Origin: Methanomassiliicoccales archaeon RumEn M2
GTDB taxonomy: Archaea > Thermoplasmatota > Thermoplasmata > Methanomassiliicoccales > Methanomethylophilaceae
DNA: 64,000 nt
NCBI GenBank assembly: GCA_001421175.1
Contig: LJKL01000009.1
Coordinates: 1-64,000, forward strand
Direction: 5' to 3'
Under the pieces are notes generated by a model, which saw only the letters and a list, made by a program, of their open reading frames with translations, was not told where the DNA came from and made no database searches. Position 1 is the first letter of the stretch, and every line of letters starts with the position of its first letter. Positions 36,583 to 45,984 of the stretch are shown here, in pieces. The translations under genes and the position numbers were made by a program.

Positions 36583-37032
36583 ATGGAGAGGACCTACCTG
36601 ATGGTGAAGCCCGACGGCGTCCAGCGCGGACTCTGCGGCGAGATAGTCACCCGCTTCGAGAAGAAGGGGCTGAAGCTCGTAGCCATGAAGCTTATGGTGA
36701 TACCAAAGGCGACCGCCGAGAAGCACTACGGGGAGCACAAGGGCAAGAAGTTCTACGATTCTCTGATATCGTACATAACTTCCGGTCCCGTCCTCGCCAT
36801 GGTCTGGGAAGGAGAGAATGCCGTTTCCGTTTGCAGGACCATGATGGGGAAGACGAATCCCCAGGAATCTGCTCCGGGAACGATACGCGGAGATTACGGC
36901 ATGCAGACAGGTATGAATCTCATACACGGTTCTGACTCGCCGGAATCCGCTGAGAGGGAGATCGGGATATTCTTCAAGACTGAAGAGCTGGTCTCCTACG
37001 AGAGGTCCGCCGACAGGTGGACCTACGAGTAA
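36583..37032 (+). CDS. ndk: Nucleoside diphosphate kinase
   Basis: 149 aa, the standard length. It has [15 protein letters not shown] at the N-terminus and catalytic His in [18 protein letters not shown] (about residue 115). It transfers phosphate among nucleoside di- and triphosphates and keeps GTP available for the translation factors next door. Its place between L24e and aIF5B is the classic archaeal cluster order. Confidence 0.95.
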   Translation: MERTYLMVKPDGVQRGLCGEIVTRFEKKGLKLVAMKLMVIPKATAEKHYGEHKGKKFYDSLISYITSGPVLAMVWEGENAVSVCRTMMGKTNPQESAPGTIRGDYGMQTGMNLIHGSDSPESAEREIGIFFKTEELVSYERSADRWTYE

Positions 37033-37070
37033 ACCCTTTCTATTCTCTCCAATCTGCGAGGGGCGATCCT

Positions 37071-38819
37071 ATGGCGATCAGACAGCCTATAGTTAGCGTA
37101 CTGGGTCATGTAGACCACGGGAAGACCAAACTGCTCGACAGGATACGCGGGACTTCTGTTCAGTCGAGAGAGGCAGGGTCGATCACTCAGCACATAGGCG
37201 CCACCGAGGTCCCGATAGACCATATTTACAAGGTGTGCGGCAACCTGATAAGGAAGAAGTTCGACATTCCCGGGCTCCTTTTCATCGACACGCCGGGTCA
37301 CCATTCCTTCATGACATTAAGAGCCAGAGGAGGGTCTCTGGCTGATATAGCGGTCCTTGTGATCGATATAAGGGAAGGGATAAAGCCTCAGACGATAGAA
37401 TCGATACGGATCCTGAGGCAGTACAAGACGCCCTTCGTCATAGCGATGAACAAGGTCGACACCATCCAGGGGTGGTCGAGCGTCGACGGCAGACCCTTCA
37501 TATTGTCAGAGAAGCAGCAGCAGAGCCATACGAAGGCCGCCTTTGACGAGAAGCTTTACAACATAATAGCGCAGCTCTCCGAAGAAGGCGTATACGCCGA
37601 CAGGTACGACAGGATAGAGGACTTCACAAAAGCCGTAGCTTTGGTGCCGTTGAGCGCCAAGGAGGGCGAGGGAATACCGGACCTGCTGCTGGTACTGATA
37701 GGTCTGGCACAGCGTTTCCTGGAATCTCAGCTGAAGCGTGATGACAGCGGCCCGGGCAAGGGGACGATACTTGAGATCAAAGAAGAGAAGGGAATAGGTT
37801 CCACAATAGACCTCATTCTCTATGCTGGCACATTGAAAAGAGGAGATACCGTCGCACTCGGAACCAGGGACTCGCCCCATGTTACACGCGTCAAGGCGAT
37901 ACTGAAGCCAAAGCCCCTTGACGAGATAATGGATCCCAGGAACAGATTCGACTCCGTAAAGGAAGTAACGGCCGCCGCGGGAGTGAAGATAGCCTGCCAA
38001 TCCATGGACGGCGTTGTTTCCGGAGCGCCTTTGATGGTGGTCTCCGGACCCAAGGACCCGTCGATAAAGAAGCTCACAGAGGAGTCTGCGATAAAGATAG
38101 AGACCCAGGACAACGGGCTGATGGTAAAGGCGGATGCCATAGGCTCACTGGAGGCCCTGGCATATGAGGCCAAGGCGGCGGACATACCCATCAGGAAATA
38201 CGGGGTCGGCGATATATCCAGAAGGGATATAATGGAAGTAGCGGCGCACAACGAGGATGTGAACAGGGTGATCCTGGGCTTCAATGTGAGCCTTTCGAAA
38301 GAGGCCGAATCTGTTGCTGAGGCGCATAATGTAAGGGTGTTCTCTGATCAGGTGGTCTACCATCTGATAGAGGAATACGTTCTTTGGAGAGACGAACTGA
38401 AGAAGAAATCCGATATTGACAAGAGGTCAGAATTCTCATTCCCCGGAAAATTCATCCTTTTGCCGAATTGCACATTCCGAGTGAGCAAACCTGCGATCGT
38501 GGGTGTACGCATACTCTCCGGAAGGCTAAGGCCGGGTCAGAGGCTCATAACCCGGGACGGGAAGGACGCCGGAAGAGTCAGGAGCCTGCGCTCAGGCGAA
38601 GAGGTGATCAAAGAGGCCTCACAGGGCGACGAGGTCGCGGTCGCCATAGATGAGGTGACCGCCGGACGCCAGATCAGCGAGGGCGACGTGATCTACGTGG
38701 ACATGATCGGCTCATCCATCAAGGAGATGGGCAGCCTCGATCTCGATACGGATGAGAGGATGACCCTGGATGAGATAATAGCCATCAAGAGGAAGTCAGA
38801 ACCGTTCTGGGGGATGTAA
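37071..38819 (+). CDS. infB: Translation initiation factor aIF5B (IF2-like GTPase)
   Basis: 582 aa GTPase that helps the ribosomal subunits join. It carries G1 [12 protein letters not shown] (about residues 12-23), G2 in the TQHIGATEVP switch, G3 DTPGHHSF and G4 NKVD. Domains II to IV include SKEAESVAEAHNVRVF and the C-terminal GRLRPGQRL-type barrel. ATG 37071 starts the family N-terminus. It overlaps the following PGI/PMI gene by one base (TAATG). Confidence 0.95.
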   Translation: MAIRQPIVSVLGHVDHGKTKLLDRIRGTSVQSREAGSITQHIGATEVPIDHIYKVCGNLIRKKFDIPGLLFIDTPGHHSFMTLRARGGSLADIAVLVIDIREGIKPQTIESIRILRQYKTPFVIAMNKVDTIQGWSSVDGRPFILSEKQQQSHTKAAFDEKLYNIIAQLSEEGVYADRYDRIEDFTKAVALVPLSAKEGEGIPDLLLVLIGLAQRFLESQLKRDDSGPGKGTILEIKEEKGIGSTIDLILYAGTLKRGDTVALGTRDSPHVTRVKAILKPKPLDEIMDPRNRFDSVKEVTAAAGVKIACQSMDGVVSGAPLMVVSGPKDPSIKKLTEESAIKIETQDNGLMVKADAIGSLEALAYEAKAADIPIRKYGVGDISRRDIMEVAAHNEDVNRVILGFNVSLSKEAESVAEAHNVRVFSDQVVYHLIEEYVLWRDELKKKSDIDKRSEFSFPGKFILLPNCTFRVSKPAIVGVRILSGRLRPGQRLITRDGKDAGRVRSLRSGEEVIKEASQGDEVAVAIDEVTAGRQISEGDVIYVDMIGSSIKEMGSLDLDTDERMTLDEIIAIKRKSEPFWGM

Positions 38820-39934
38820 TGAAGACGATAAATCTCCTGGAGGCCGAGGACCCGACAGGGATGATCGAACAGCTGTACGATTTCCTGGGCGATATGGATT
38901 CTGCGATAAACGAGACAATCGATTTCGATGCGGATTATGACAACATTGCCATATGCGGCATGGGAGGTTCCGCGATAGGCGGCAGTATCCTGGCCGACGC
39001 CGGGTTCGAGATCTCCGATATGCCGATAGAGGTGATAGAGTTCACTGAGTTGCCGAAATGGGTCGGCGAGAGGACGCTTGTAATAATCTCCACCTATTCA
39101 GGGAATACTTATGAGACTCTCATGATGTACGACCAGGCAGTCGAGAGGGGATGCCAGATAGTCGTAGTTACTTCCGGGGGCAAGATCAGAGAGAAGGCCA
39201 TCGCTGACGGTGTGAAGGTGGTATCCATAAAGGAAGGGATACAGCCGAGAAGCGCGATAGGTGCGACGATCGGCTACATGGCCAACATCATCGAGACGAC
39301 GGGCGGACCGAAATTCAAGACCGAGCTGAAGAAGGTCCTTCCCAGCCTCTACAGGCTGAGGGACCGTCTTGTCATCGGGGACAAAAAGAATGTGGCCGTG
39401 AAAGTGGCAAGAAGGATCCACGGGAAAGTGCCCGTGATATACGCATCTTCGGTGCTCTCAGGTTCCGCATACAGATGGAAGACCCAGATCAACGAGAATT
39501 CGAAGATGATGGCGTTCAGCGGCACCATACCTGAGTCGAATCACAACGACATAATGTGGTGGACCGAGGGCAGCAAGAGAGACACGTTCCAGATCATCCT
39601 TTTCCAAGAGGATGAGTCCTCTAAGATAATGAGAAAGCTTCTCAACATCACCGTATGCACACTCCGTGAAAGGGGAATGAATCCCCTGGTCATCAGGATA
39701 AGGGGCCGTACGGCGATAGAGAGGGGTCTGAGGGCCATAATGATCGGGGATTACGTCTCCATCTATCTTGCTCAGTACAGCGGCGTAGATCCAGCCCAAA
39801 TAAACACTATAATAAGCTTCAAAAGCAGGTTCTCGACGCTTCTCACCTATATGGAGAAGAGGAAGCAGCAGAGGTCCCGTAAGAAGAAGAAATCAGAAAA
39901 GGAAGAGAACCCGCCGTCAGAACCCAAGTCCTGA
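38819..39934 (+). CDS. Bifunctional phosphoglucose/phosphomannose isomerase
   Basis: 371 aa SIS-fold isomerase. It has AICGMGGSAIGGSI (about 42-55), ISTYSGNTYET, IQPRSAIGATIGYM, SSVLSGSAYRWKTQINENSKMMAF and the conserved SNHNDIMWW. A basic tail of about 35 residues (KRKQQRSRKKKK) follows the family end GVDPAQINTI. It interconverts glucose-6-P, fructose-6-P and mannose-6-P. It is embedded in the translation cluster and is the ancestral-looking copy; the glycan-locus copy is at 9253-10300. Confidence 0.93.
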   Translation: MKTINLLEAEDPTGMIEQLYDFLGDMDSAINETIDFDADYDNIAICGMGGSAIGGSILADAGFEISDMPIEVIEFTELPKWVGERTLVIISTYSGNTYETLMMYDQAVERGCQIVVVTSGGKIREKAIADGVKVVSIKEGIQPRSAIGATIGYMANIIETTGGPKFKTELKKVLPSLYRLRDRLVIGDKKNVAVKVARRIHGKVPVIYASSVLSGSAYRWKTQINENSKMMAFSGTIPESNHNDIMWWTEGSKRDTFQIILFQEDESSKIMRKLLNITVCTLRERGMNPLVIRIRGRTAIERGLRAIMIGDYVSIYLAQYSGVDPAQINTIISFKSRFSTLLTYMEKRKQQRSRKKKKSEKEENPPSEPKS

Positions 39935-39986
39935 ATGCAAATCTTTATAGACTTTCCTTTAATAGACGGGCATCACAGGTGTTCAA

Positions 39987-40390
39987 ATGGTAGATTTCAA
40001 AACCGTGATAAACGACGTAAAGACAGGCAAGTCCTACAACGTTGCCGTGTCGGGCCACCACGCGAACTCTCTGATCGGCAAAGGCATCGGAGAGGTTGTG
40101 GACGGAATTTTGTTGGCCTCCCCGGCTTCAAGCTGAAGATAACCGGAGGAAGCGACGGAACCGGCACCCCGATGAAGAAAGACCTCCCCGGCAACAGGAA
40201 AAGGAAACTCCTCCTGTCCGAGGGCAACTGCTTCCACGAGAAGGTCCCCGGCCAGAGGCGCAGGGTCGCAGTGCGCGGCTCAGTAATATCCGGGGAGATA
40301 GTCCAGATCAATATGGTCATAGACGAGTACGGCCCCAAGTCAGTAGAAGAGATCCTCTCGCCTCCGAAAGACGAGGCTGCGGGTAACTGA
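39987..40390 (+). CDS. rps6e: Ribosomal protein S6e, frameshifted
   Basis: About 134 aa once repaired. The first part is [20 protein letters not shown] and continues to [10 protein letters not shown]. The second part is [20 protein letters not shown] with [16 protein letters not shown] and a [11 protein letters not shown] segment, fully typical of S6e. One base is missing near 40106-40111 (GGAATTTTG); adding an A or T joins the parts. The protein is an essential small-subunit component, so the break is very unlikely to be real. It is followed with one-base overlap (TGATG) by aIF2-gamma, the usual archaeal order. Confidence 0.92.
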
Positions 40391-41625
40391 TGAAGACATG
40401 CAGGCAGCCCGAGATCAACATTGGGATGATCGGGCACGTTGACCACGGCAAGACCACGCTTACCAAGGCTCTCAGCGGTGAGTGGACCGACAGGCACTCC
40501 GAGGAAGTCAAGAGAGGGATCTCGATAAGACTGGGGTATGCCGACGTCACGTTGTACAAATGCCCAAAATGCGAAGGCACGGATGCCTACGGTTCCGCGG
40601 AGATCTGCGTTAATTGCGGTACCCCTGCGGAGATCCACAGGATAATCTCCTTTGTCGATGCCCCGGGTCACGAGACCCTCATGGCAACGATGCTCTCGGG
40701 CGCGGCCCTCATGGACGGCGCCATACTTCTGGTGGCGGCGAATGAGGAATGCCCCCAGCCCCAGACGAAGGAGCATCTCGTCGCTCTTGACATAATAGGC
40801 ATAGACAAGATCATAATCGTTCAGAACAAGATCGACATCGTCACCCGGGAAGAGGCGATCGAGAACTACAAGCAGATCAAGGAGTTCGTCAAAGGCACCA
40901 TAGCCGAGAACGCGCCCATCGTCCCCCTCTCGGCGAACAGCGGGGTCAACCTGGACAAGCTGATCGAGACCATAGAGGAGCACATAATTGCGAAGCACAC
41001 CAGGGACCTGGAGTCCACGCCCCTCATGCATGTTGCAAGGTCCTTCGACATCAATTCCCCCGGTGCCAAGCCGGAGGAGCTCAAAGGCGGAGTCCTGGGA
41101 GGCACCCTCATACAGGGGACGCTCAGGGTAGGCGACGAGATAGAGGTCTCCCCCGGTTACAAGAGGGAGGTCGGCGGCAAGACCGAGTGGCAGAGGATCA
41201 CGACGAAGATCATATCCCTGTTCGCAGGCGGCTGCAATGTCAATGAGGTGCACCCCGGCGGTCTTGTTGCAATAGGTACGAAATTGGATCCCTCGATGAC
41301 AAAGTCCGACGGACTGACAGGCAGGATGGTCGGCAGGCCCGGCCACCTTCCGAGGGTCGCCCACGAATTCTCCATGAACGTGCATCTTCTGGACCGCGTT
41401 GTCGGTTCGTCCTCTGACATCAAAGTGGAGGAGATAAAGACGAACGAGCCCCTGATGCTCAGCATAGGGACGGCCACCACGGTGGGCGTCGCCAGCAGCG
41501 GCAAGGGAGACACGGTCGACGTAGTGCTGAAGATACCGGTTTGCGTGATGAAGGACCAGAGGGTCGCCATATCCAGAAGGATCTCCAACAAGTGGAGACT
41601 CATCGGATACGGAATCGTCGAGTGA
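40390..41625 (+). CDS. eif2g: Translation initiation factor aIF2 gamma subunit
   Basis: 411 aa GTPase carrying initiator tRNA to the ribosome. It has [20 protein letters not shown] (G1, about residues 10-29) and a zinc-binding knuckle (YKCPKCEGT and ICVNCGTP). It continues with [13 protein letters not shown] (G3), [10 protein letters not shown] (G4) and the C-terminal barrel with [14 protein letters not shown]. It follows S6e and precedes a PIN-domain gene, as in many archaea. No frameshift was seen. Confidence 0.96.
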   Translation: MKTCRQPEINIGMIGHVDHGKTTLTKALSGEWTDRHSEEVKRGISIRLGYADVTLYKCPKCEGTDAYGSAEICVNCGTPAEIHRIISFVDAPGHETLMATMLSGAALMDGAILLVAANEECPQPQTKEHLVALDIIGIDKIIIVQNKIDIVTREEAIENYKQIKEFVKGTIAENAPIVPLSANSGVNLDKLIETIEEHIIAKHTRDLESTPLMHVARSFDINSPGAKPEELKGGVLGGTLIQGTLRVGDEIEVSPGYKREVGGKTEWQRITTKIISLFAGGCNVNEVHPGGLVAIGTKLDPSMTKSDGLTGRMVGRPGHLPRVAHEFSMNVHLLDRVVGSSSDIKVEEIKTNEPLMLSIGTATTVGVASSGKGDTVDVVLKIPVCVMKDQRVAISRRISNKWRLIGYGIVE

Positions 41626-41627
41626 AC

Positions 41628-41984
41628 ATGCAGACAGTCGTGTTGGACACCAACGCGCTTCTGATGCCCTTCGAGACGAAGCTCAACATCGACATAGAGG
41701 TCAGGAACCTGATCGGGGAATGCAGATTCGTCGTTCCCGGACCGATCGTAGGGGAGCTGAAGCGCCTGGATAACAAATTCTCCAAGGTCGCCCTCTCCCT
41801 GGCCAGAAGATATGAGGTACTGAAGACGGAGAAGACCGGTGACGAGGCGGTCATCGAGGCCGCCCTCCTGACATCAGGTTACGTCCTCACCAATGATAAG
41901 GAGCTAAGGAGAAAGCTCCGGAAGCTGGGAGTACCCCTGATATACCTGAGGTCGGGTACGCACCTGGTCCTTGAGCGTTTCTAG
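41628..41984 (+). CDS. PIN-domain RNase-like protein
   Basis: 118 aa PIN domain. The metal-binding acids are in VVLDTNALLMPFE (near residues 4-16), VGELKRL, GDEAVIEAALLTSGYVLTNDKELRR, and a final IYLRSGTHLVL. The conserved archaeal location after aIF2-gamma, with only 2 bases between, indicates a housekeeping RNA-processing role (Fcf1/VapC9 type) rather than a toxin. No antitoxin gene is next to it. Confidence 0.88.
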   Translation: MQTVVLDTNALLMPFETKLNIDIEVRNLIGECRFVVPGPIVGELKRLDNKFSKVALSLARRYEVLKTEKTGDEAVIEAALLTSGYVLTNDKELRRKLRKLGVPLIYLRSGTHLVLERF

Positions 41985-42799
41985 ATCAGCGGGTCCGGAC
42001 TGATCTCCAGAACATTGTCAGGTTCCTTCCCGAGCTCTCTGAGCTTCGCCATCATGATCTCCGCCCCTGTTTCGGTGGCGGCATACACCGGGACCTTGGT
42101 GCCTGCCTGGAGCAAAGCTCTCCGCTCTGCGATCCGCCTTATGGGCAGGGATGCGCAGGACGTGATCACGTCGCAGAAGTCGAACAGCCCGTTCGCTTCC
42201 TCCTCTGTGACGCCGGTGGTGTGCACCGCGAATATGACCACGTTATCGCCGAAGGCATCCCTTATCTCCGCCGCTTCCTTGGGGGAGACCAGGGTCACCC
42301 CTACCTTCCCGTAGCGCATGGCGAATGCCTTATGGACGCCGCCGAAGGCGTCCATCGCCGCAGTATCGGGGTCAAGGAGCCTCTCCCTTCCGATCTTCTC
42401 TATCAGCTCCGGTATCGGTTCCGTCTCCACGAGCCCGGATATCCTGCCGCCCAGGCCCTGGATGACCTCCGGATCATCCAGAACCACGGTGCCGCATCCG
42501 TCCGCTGCCAGGACCACGGCGTCAAGCTTGCCGTTCTTCACGGCGAGACTCATGATCTCCGATATCCCGAAGCTGAGGAAATCCCTCATCCTGTGCTCCC
42601 GGTTCCCGGTGCACATTCCGAATTTCCCGATGCGGTACTCCATATTCTCCCGGATCGTCGCTTCGTTGAATTCCTTTATACCACGGTGCTTGTCGAAAAG
42701 AGGGCAGTATCTGACCATCGGTTCCCCGATCTCAACCACCCTGCCGTCCTCGATGACGATCCTGGCCTTCCCCAAGGCCTCCATGACGTGTCGTGTCAT
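41981..42799 (-). CDS. Methanogenesis marker protein 8
   Basis: 272 aa protein of the DUF2099 family, found in methanogens. It carries GKARIVIEDGRVVEIGEP at the N-terminus, a FGMCTGNREHRM Cys-containing segment, VVLAADGCGTVVLDDP (Cys motif), and CDVITSCASLPIRRIAERRALLQAG near the C-terminus (split here across the conserved Cys). The exact function is not known; the phylogenetic pattern links it to methanogenesis. It supports a methanogen host. It overlaps the PIN gene end by 4 bases in convergent orientation. Confidence 0.9.
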   Translation of the reverse strand: MTRHVMEALGKARIVIEDGRVVEIGEPMVRYCPLFDKHRGIKEFNEATIRENMEYRIGKFGMCTGNREHRMRDFLSFGISEIMSLAVKNGKLDAVVLAADGCGTVVLDDPEVIQGLGGRISGLVETEPIPELIEKIGRERLLDPDTAAMDAFGGVHKAFAMRYGKVGVTLVSPKEAAEIRDAFGDNVVIFAVHTTGVTEEEANGLFDFCDVITSCASLPIRRIAERRALLQAGTKVPVYAATETGAEIMMAKLRELGKEPDNVLEISPDPLI

Positions 42800-42803
42800 T
42801 ATC

Positions 42804-43289
42804 TTACTCGGAAACGGTAACGGTCTCTATCACAGCGTCCGCCAGGGGCTTGTCGTTCCTGCCCGTCTTGCATCTGCCTATGGCATCGACAACTTCCATG
42901 CTTTCCGCATCAGCCACCTCACCGAAAACGGGGTGAGCCGAGGGGGTGCGGGGGTTGTCCCAGTCAAGGTATCCGTTATCCACCAGATTTATGAAGAACT
43001 GGCTCCCGCCGCTGTCAGGCCTGCCGGTGTTGGCCATGGAGATGGTGCCCCTTGAATTGGAGTGCCCTTTGACGAACTCGTCCTTTATGCAGTAGCCTGG
43101 TCCTCCGGTGCCCGTTCCCGTGGGGTCCCCGCCCTGGATCATGAAATCCCTTATCACGCGGTGGAAGATCGTTCCGTTGTAGAACCCTTCTTTTGCGAGC
43201 TTGATGAAATTGCCTGCGGTCACGGGCATGTCGTCGTACATCCTGAGGACGATATCCCCGGCGTTAGTGTGCAGAGTCACTTTGGTCAT
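42804..43289 (-). CDS. Cyclophilin-type peptidyl-prolyl isomerase
   Basis: 161 aa. It has TAGNFIKLAKEGFYNGTIFH, VIRDFMIQGGDPTGTGTGG, SNSRGTISMANTG, GSQFFINL and HPVFGEV, the complete active-site set of cyclophilins (Arg, Phe, Gln, Phe and His positions are kept). It speeds proline isomerisation in protein folding in the cytoplasm; no signal peptide is seen. The ATG at 43289 fits the family start. The stop is 4 bases from the marker-8 start. Confidence 0.93.
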   Translation of the reverse strand: MTKVTLHTNAGDIVLRMYDDMPVTAGNFIKLAKEGFYNGTIFHRVIRDFMIQGGDPTGTGTGGPGYCIKDEFVKGHSNSRGTISMANTGRPDSGGSQFFINLVDNGYLDWDNPRTPSAHPVFGEVADAESMEVVDAIGRCKTGRNDKPLADAVIETVTVSE

Positions 43290-43331
43290 GGCGCCGCCAT
43301 GTTCTGCGTCGTTAAAAACCATTGCGGAAGC

Positions 43332-43817
43332 TCATCCGTACATATTGGACCCGTCACCGTTGTCCTCGAGCTGTTTGAGCACTTTGCCGTACTCCTCCAG
43401 GTGCCTGTTGATGTTGATGTTGCCGTATCTCACCGAGAGCAGGCAGATAACGAACAGCACGATCATCACTATCGCAACCTCGTCCGTCATATAATTGCCG
43501 AGCCAATCGGCTATCAGCAGGATGGCCAAGAGCACGGTCGCTATCTGTATCTGGAACACCATGGGTTTGATGCCTCCGAGCCTCTCGATCTCGTCAACGA
43601 CCGCCGTGGTGTACCCGATCGTGCTCCTGATGTTGTCCCATTCCCTCTGGATGTGCAACGGGGCATCGCCGATATTGTCCAGCGAGCGAAGCAGAAGATA
43701 GCGTTTGAGCTGTTTGGACGAGTTCCTCACCGTCAGTGCGAGAGTGGGCACGGATACCACCACGAGGAAAAGCGTGACAATGGTCAACGCCAGGCAGAGC
43801 TCTTCGAATCCTATCAA
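43332..43817 (-). CDS. Small membrane protein of unknown function
   Basis: 161 aa. Hydrophobic segments lie near residues 8-28 (LALTIVTLFLVVVSVPTLAL), 86-105 and 115-135, with charged linkers and a C-terminal coil (NRHLEEYGKVLKQLED). No family was recognised. It is upstream of the cyclophilin gene on the same strand, with a 42-base gap. Confidence 0.6.
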   Translation of the reverse strand: MIGFEELCLALTIVTLFLVVVSVPTLALTVRNSSKQLKRYLLLRSLDNIGDAPLHIQREWDNIRSTIGYTTAVVDEIERLGGIKPMVFQIQIATVLLAILLIADWLGNYMTDEVAIVMIVLFVICLLSVRYGNININRHLEEYGKVLKQLEDNGDGSNMYG

Positions 43818-43888
43818 CGATAGTCGGTACGCATGAAGATTATCTAATCTTTCGCCTTCATACGACGATCGGGACGGCGTTTCGCGAC

Positions 43889-44463
43889 TCAGACCTTATG
43901 TCCTGGGTTGAACGGGCACGCTTCCTTCAGGCAGGTGCTGTTCCTGTCAGATATGTGGCATTTTATCTTCTCGGGTATGTCCATCTCCACGCCTAGGTAT
44001 TCCCTGAAGAATTCCGCGGCGACCGGTATCGCAAGATATGCGTCCCTTTTGCAGCATATCGGCCCTCCGTATCCTGCGATCTCTTCGAGACAGCGGGACA
44101 CCATGGTCTGATTCTTTCTCCAGACCTCTCCGGCCAACGGGCCGTCGCCGGTGATTATGCTGAAGGCTATCCCGCATCCGAGGGCCGCCCCGCATGCGCC
44201 CCAATGCCCGCAGGCCCCCGCAGGAATGACGGAGCCGCGTTTGTGCGCCCTTTTCATCGAAAGCGGGAGATCGATGTCCCCGCCGCTGTTCCTGTAGGCG
44301 GTCAGGACTGCGAACGGGATCAGAGAATGGTGAACCGGTCCGTGGAAAGGCACGTCAGGATCCTTATCGGGTCCCGGGAGTCAGTGGAAAGGCATGTGCT
44401 CATCGCTCTTTGGAACACATCGGGCTTTTCGGAGTCCGGGCACTCTTCCTCGATCTTGATCAT
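43889..44463 (-). CDS. DUF5714-like cysteine-rich protein, probable frameshift near the N-terminus
   Basis: The main open part (44353 to 43889) reads PFHGPVHHSLIPFAVLTAYRN, GACGHWGACGAALGCGIAFSII, YGGPICCKRDAYLAI and SDRNSTCLKEACPFNP. Such Cys-rich features are seen in DUF5714 proteins of anaerobes, possibly binding a metal cluster. The family segment before HGP is in another frame from ATG 44463 (MIKIEEECPDSEKPDVFQRA). One missing base near 44369-44378 would join them to about 191 aa. The function is unknown. The gene stands alone between the membrane protein and the Fic region. Confidence 0.6.
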
Positions 44464-44693
44464 GGGATCGTGATTATTGCTGCTGTTTATATAATCGGAC
44501 CTGCGACAATTGTTTCGAATGCATCATTCTTCTTGATAAGGTTATGAGATCACACTTTTAGACAGAGCAGGACCTAATCTTAAAGAAGACAAGATGGCAA
44601 ACGGCTATTCTCAGGGGGTCGGAATCAATATTCTCTGATATACTCAGATCCCGGAGCAATGGTTGCCTTAATGGTGCTGTATTTTGCTGATAC
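44464..44693. other. Non-coding gap before the Fic gene
   Basis: No gene or known RNA is recognised in these 230 bases. The sequence becomes strongly AT-rich toward 44690, where repeats upstream of the Fic gene begin. Confidence 0.4.
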
Positions 44694-44715
44694 AATTGAT
44701 TATTATAATTGATTA
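44694..44715 (+). promoter_or_regulatory. Direct repeat in AT-rich promoter region of the Fic gene
   Basis: The 9-base word AATTGATTA occurs at 44694-44702 and again at 44707-44715, a 13-base period, inside an AT-rich stretch with TATA-like words (AATATAATTATATG at about 44725). It could be an operator for the winged-helix end of the Fic protein itself. Position is the only support. Confidence 0.35.
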
Positions 44716-44771
44716 GCATAATAAAATATAATTATATGGTAGTTATAATATAATTGAATCAACAAAGAAAC

Positions 44772-45935
44772 ATGACTACCATATTGGATTATAACAGTCT
44801 GAATTATGCTGCATATCAACCGAAGGGCTATCCGGTAAAGCATAAGCGTAAGGTACCCTTCAAACCGAATGTCGGACTCAACCCGAAATATAGGGAGATC
44901 ATAAAGGAAATCAGAGAATGCGACAGTACTCTGGAAGGATTCATTCTGAGCGCGGATACTTATTCTGAGCTGCTCAATGAGGCATATTCTTCGAATGTGC
45001 ACTGGTCTGTGAAGCTGGAAGGGAACAACCTGCCTCTTGACGAGGTTAAAAGGCTCACCACTCTCTTCACCAAAGGCGATATTAAGGATGAGAAAAGAAG
45101 CGGTCCTGCGCAGGAGATCCTTAATCATCTTTATTCATTCTTCGTAAGGAATCTGTTCAGGCTTCCGTGGAACATCGAAACTGTGCTCAAGGCTCACAGC
45201 ATGCTCATGGAGGGAACCGGAACATCGGAGTCGCCCGGCGCTTTTCGGGAGAGGGACGCAGCCGTTTCAGACGCAAACGGATTCGAGTTTTTCATCGCGT
45301 GTCCTCCTAAGCACATAAAGGATGAGATCAGAAATCTCGCGGGATGGTTAGAGACCTCTCCGTATGATGAGCTGATTACTTCCGTATTGTTCTTCCACGA
45401 GTTCGAGAGCATACATCCTTTCGACGACGGGAACGGAAGGACGGGAAGGACATTGTTCCAGATCCTGCTGCAGGAACTCGGGCTTAAGAATTGCAAACTA
45501 TGCAGGTTCGAGCAGGAGATGCTGAGATCATCCGAGATATACTACAATCTGCTGGCGTACACGGATGACTCCGGAGATTATGAGCCACTTATTATGTATA
45601 CGGCGGAATCCCTCCTCAGAGCGTACAAAGATGCGGTGGTATCCTTTAGAGAAAAGGATCATTTGAAGGAGATGGATGAGAACTCCAGAACCATAGCCAA
45701 GAATGCCAAATCCGTTAAGTCATTCTCGGTGCAGGATGCTGCGAAGTGGGTTCCGGGACTGGGAGAACAGACCATAAGGAACAGGGCGAACGAACTGGTG
45801 ACCATGGGCATTCTGGAGAAAGAAGGAAAGACCAAGGCCATGAGGTACAGTTTCAAAGACCCATTCAAGGAGATGAAGGTCCGTACGAAGAAGGCGGCAA
45901 GCACGCAGACCACTTTTCAGAATGCAGCAAAGTAA
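44772..45935 (+). CDS. Fic-domain protein with C-terminal winged helix
   Basis: 387 aa from ATG 44772 (a TTG six codons upstream is possible). Fic enzymes move AMP or similar groups onto protein hydroxyls. Counting from that TTG, the catalytic motif HPFDDGNGRTGR is complete (221-232). The self-inhibiting motif (S/T)xxxE(G/N) is seen as SVKLEGN (85-91, Glu89), so activity is likely held off by an internal alpha-inh helix. A DNA-binding winged helix (about 325-385; VQDAAKWVPGLGEQTIRNRANEL) follows. The target is unknown. It sits in an accessory patch next to a tRNA fragment, so transfer is likely. Confidence 0.9.
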   Translation: MTTILDYNSLNYAAYQPKGYPVKHKRKVPFKPNVGLNPKYREIIKEIRECDSTLEGFILSADTYSELLNEAYSSNVHWSVKLEGNNLPLDEVKRLTTLFTKGDIKDEKRSGPAQEILNHLYSFFVRNLFRLPWNIETVLKAHSMLMEGTGTSESPGAFRERDAAVSDANGFEFFIACPPKHIKDEIRNLAGWLETSPYDELITSVLFFHEFESIHPFDDGNGRTGRTLFQILLQELGLKNCKLCRFEQEMLRSSEIYYNLLAYTDDSGDYEPLIMYTAESLLRAYKDAVVSFREKDHLKEMDENSRTIAKNAKSVKSFSVQDAAKWVPGLGEQTIRNRANELVTMGILEKEGKTKAMRYSFKDPFKEMKVRTKKAASTQTTFQNAAK

Positions 45936-45939
45936 CGGA

Positions 45940-45984
45940 TGGCGGGCCTGAAGGGATTTACGAACCCTTGGCTGAAAGATTAAG
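45940..45984 (-). repeat. Degenerate 3' fragment of tRNA-Lys (possible att site)
   Basis: It matches the 3' end, T arm, variable loop and part of the anticodon arm of the intact tRNA-Lys at 47250-47326. The first 20 bases (45939-45958) are identical to 47249-47268. A TA insertion in the T loop and changes in the anticodon stem make it non-functional. Integration of mobile DNA into a tRNA 3' end leaves exactly such a copy. Confidence 0.75.

Noticed and set aside
39997-41385. A 462-codon open frame on the minus strand opposite S6e and aIF2-gamma
   Set aside because: It is the mirror of two essential, well-conserved genes, has no family features, and exists only because their GC-rich codons leave few stops on the other strand.
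41628-41984. PIN protein as toxin of a toxin-antitoxin pair
   Set aside because: No antitoxin gene is adjacent, and the position after aIF2-gamma is a conserved housekeeping location in archaea.
45940-45984. A second functional tRNA-Lys gene
   Set aside because: Only the 3' half is present, the T loop has a two-base insertion and the anticodon stem does not pair.
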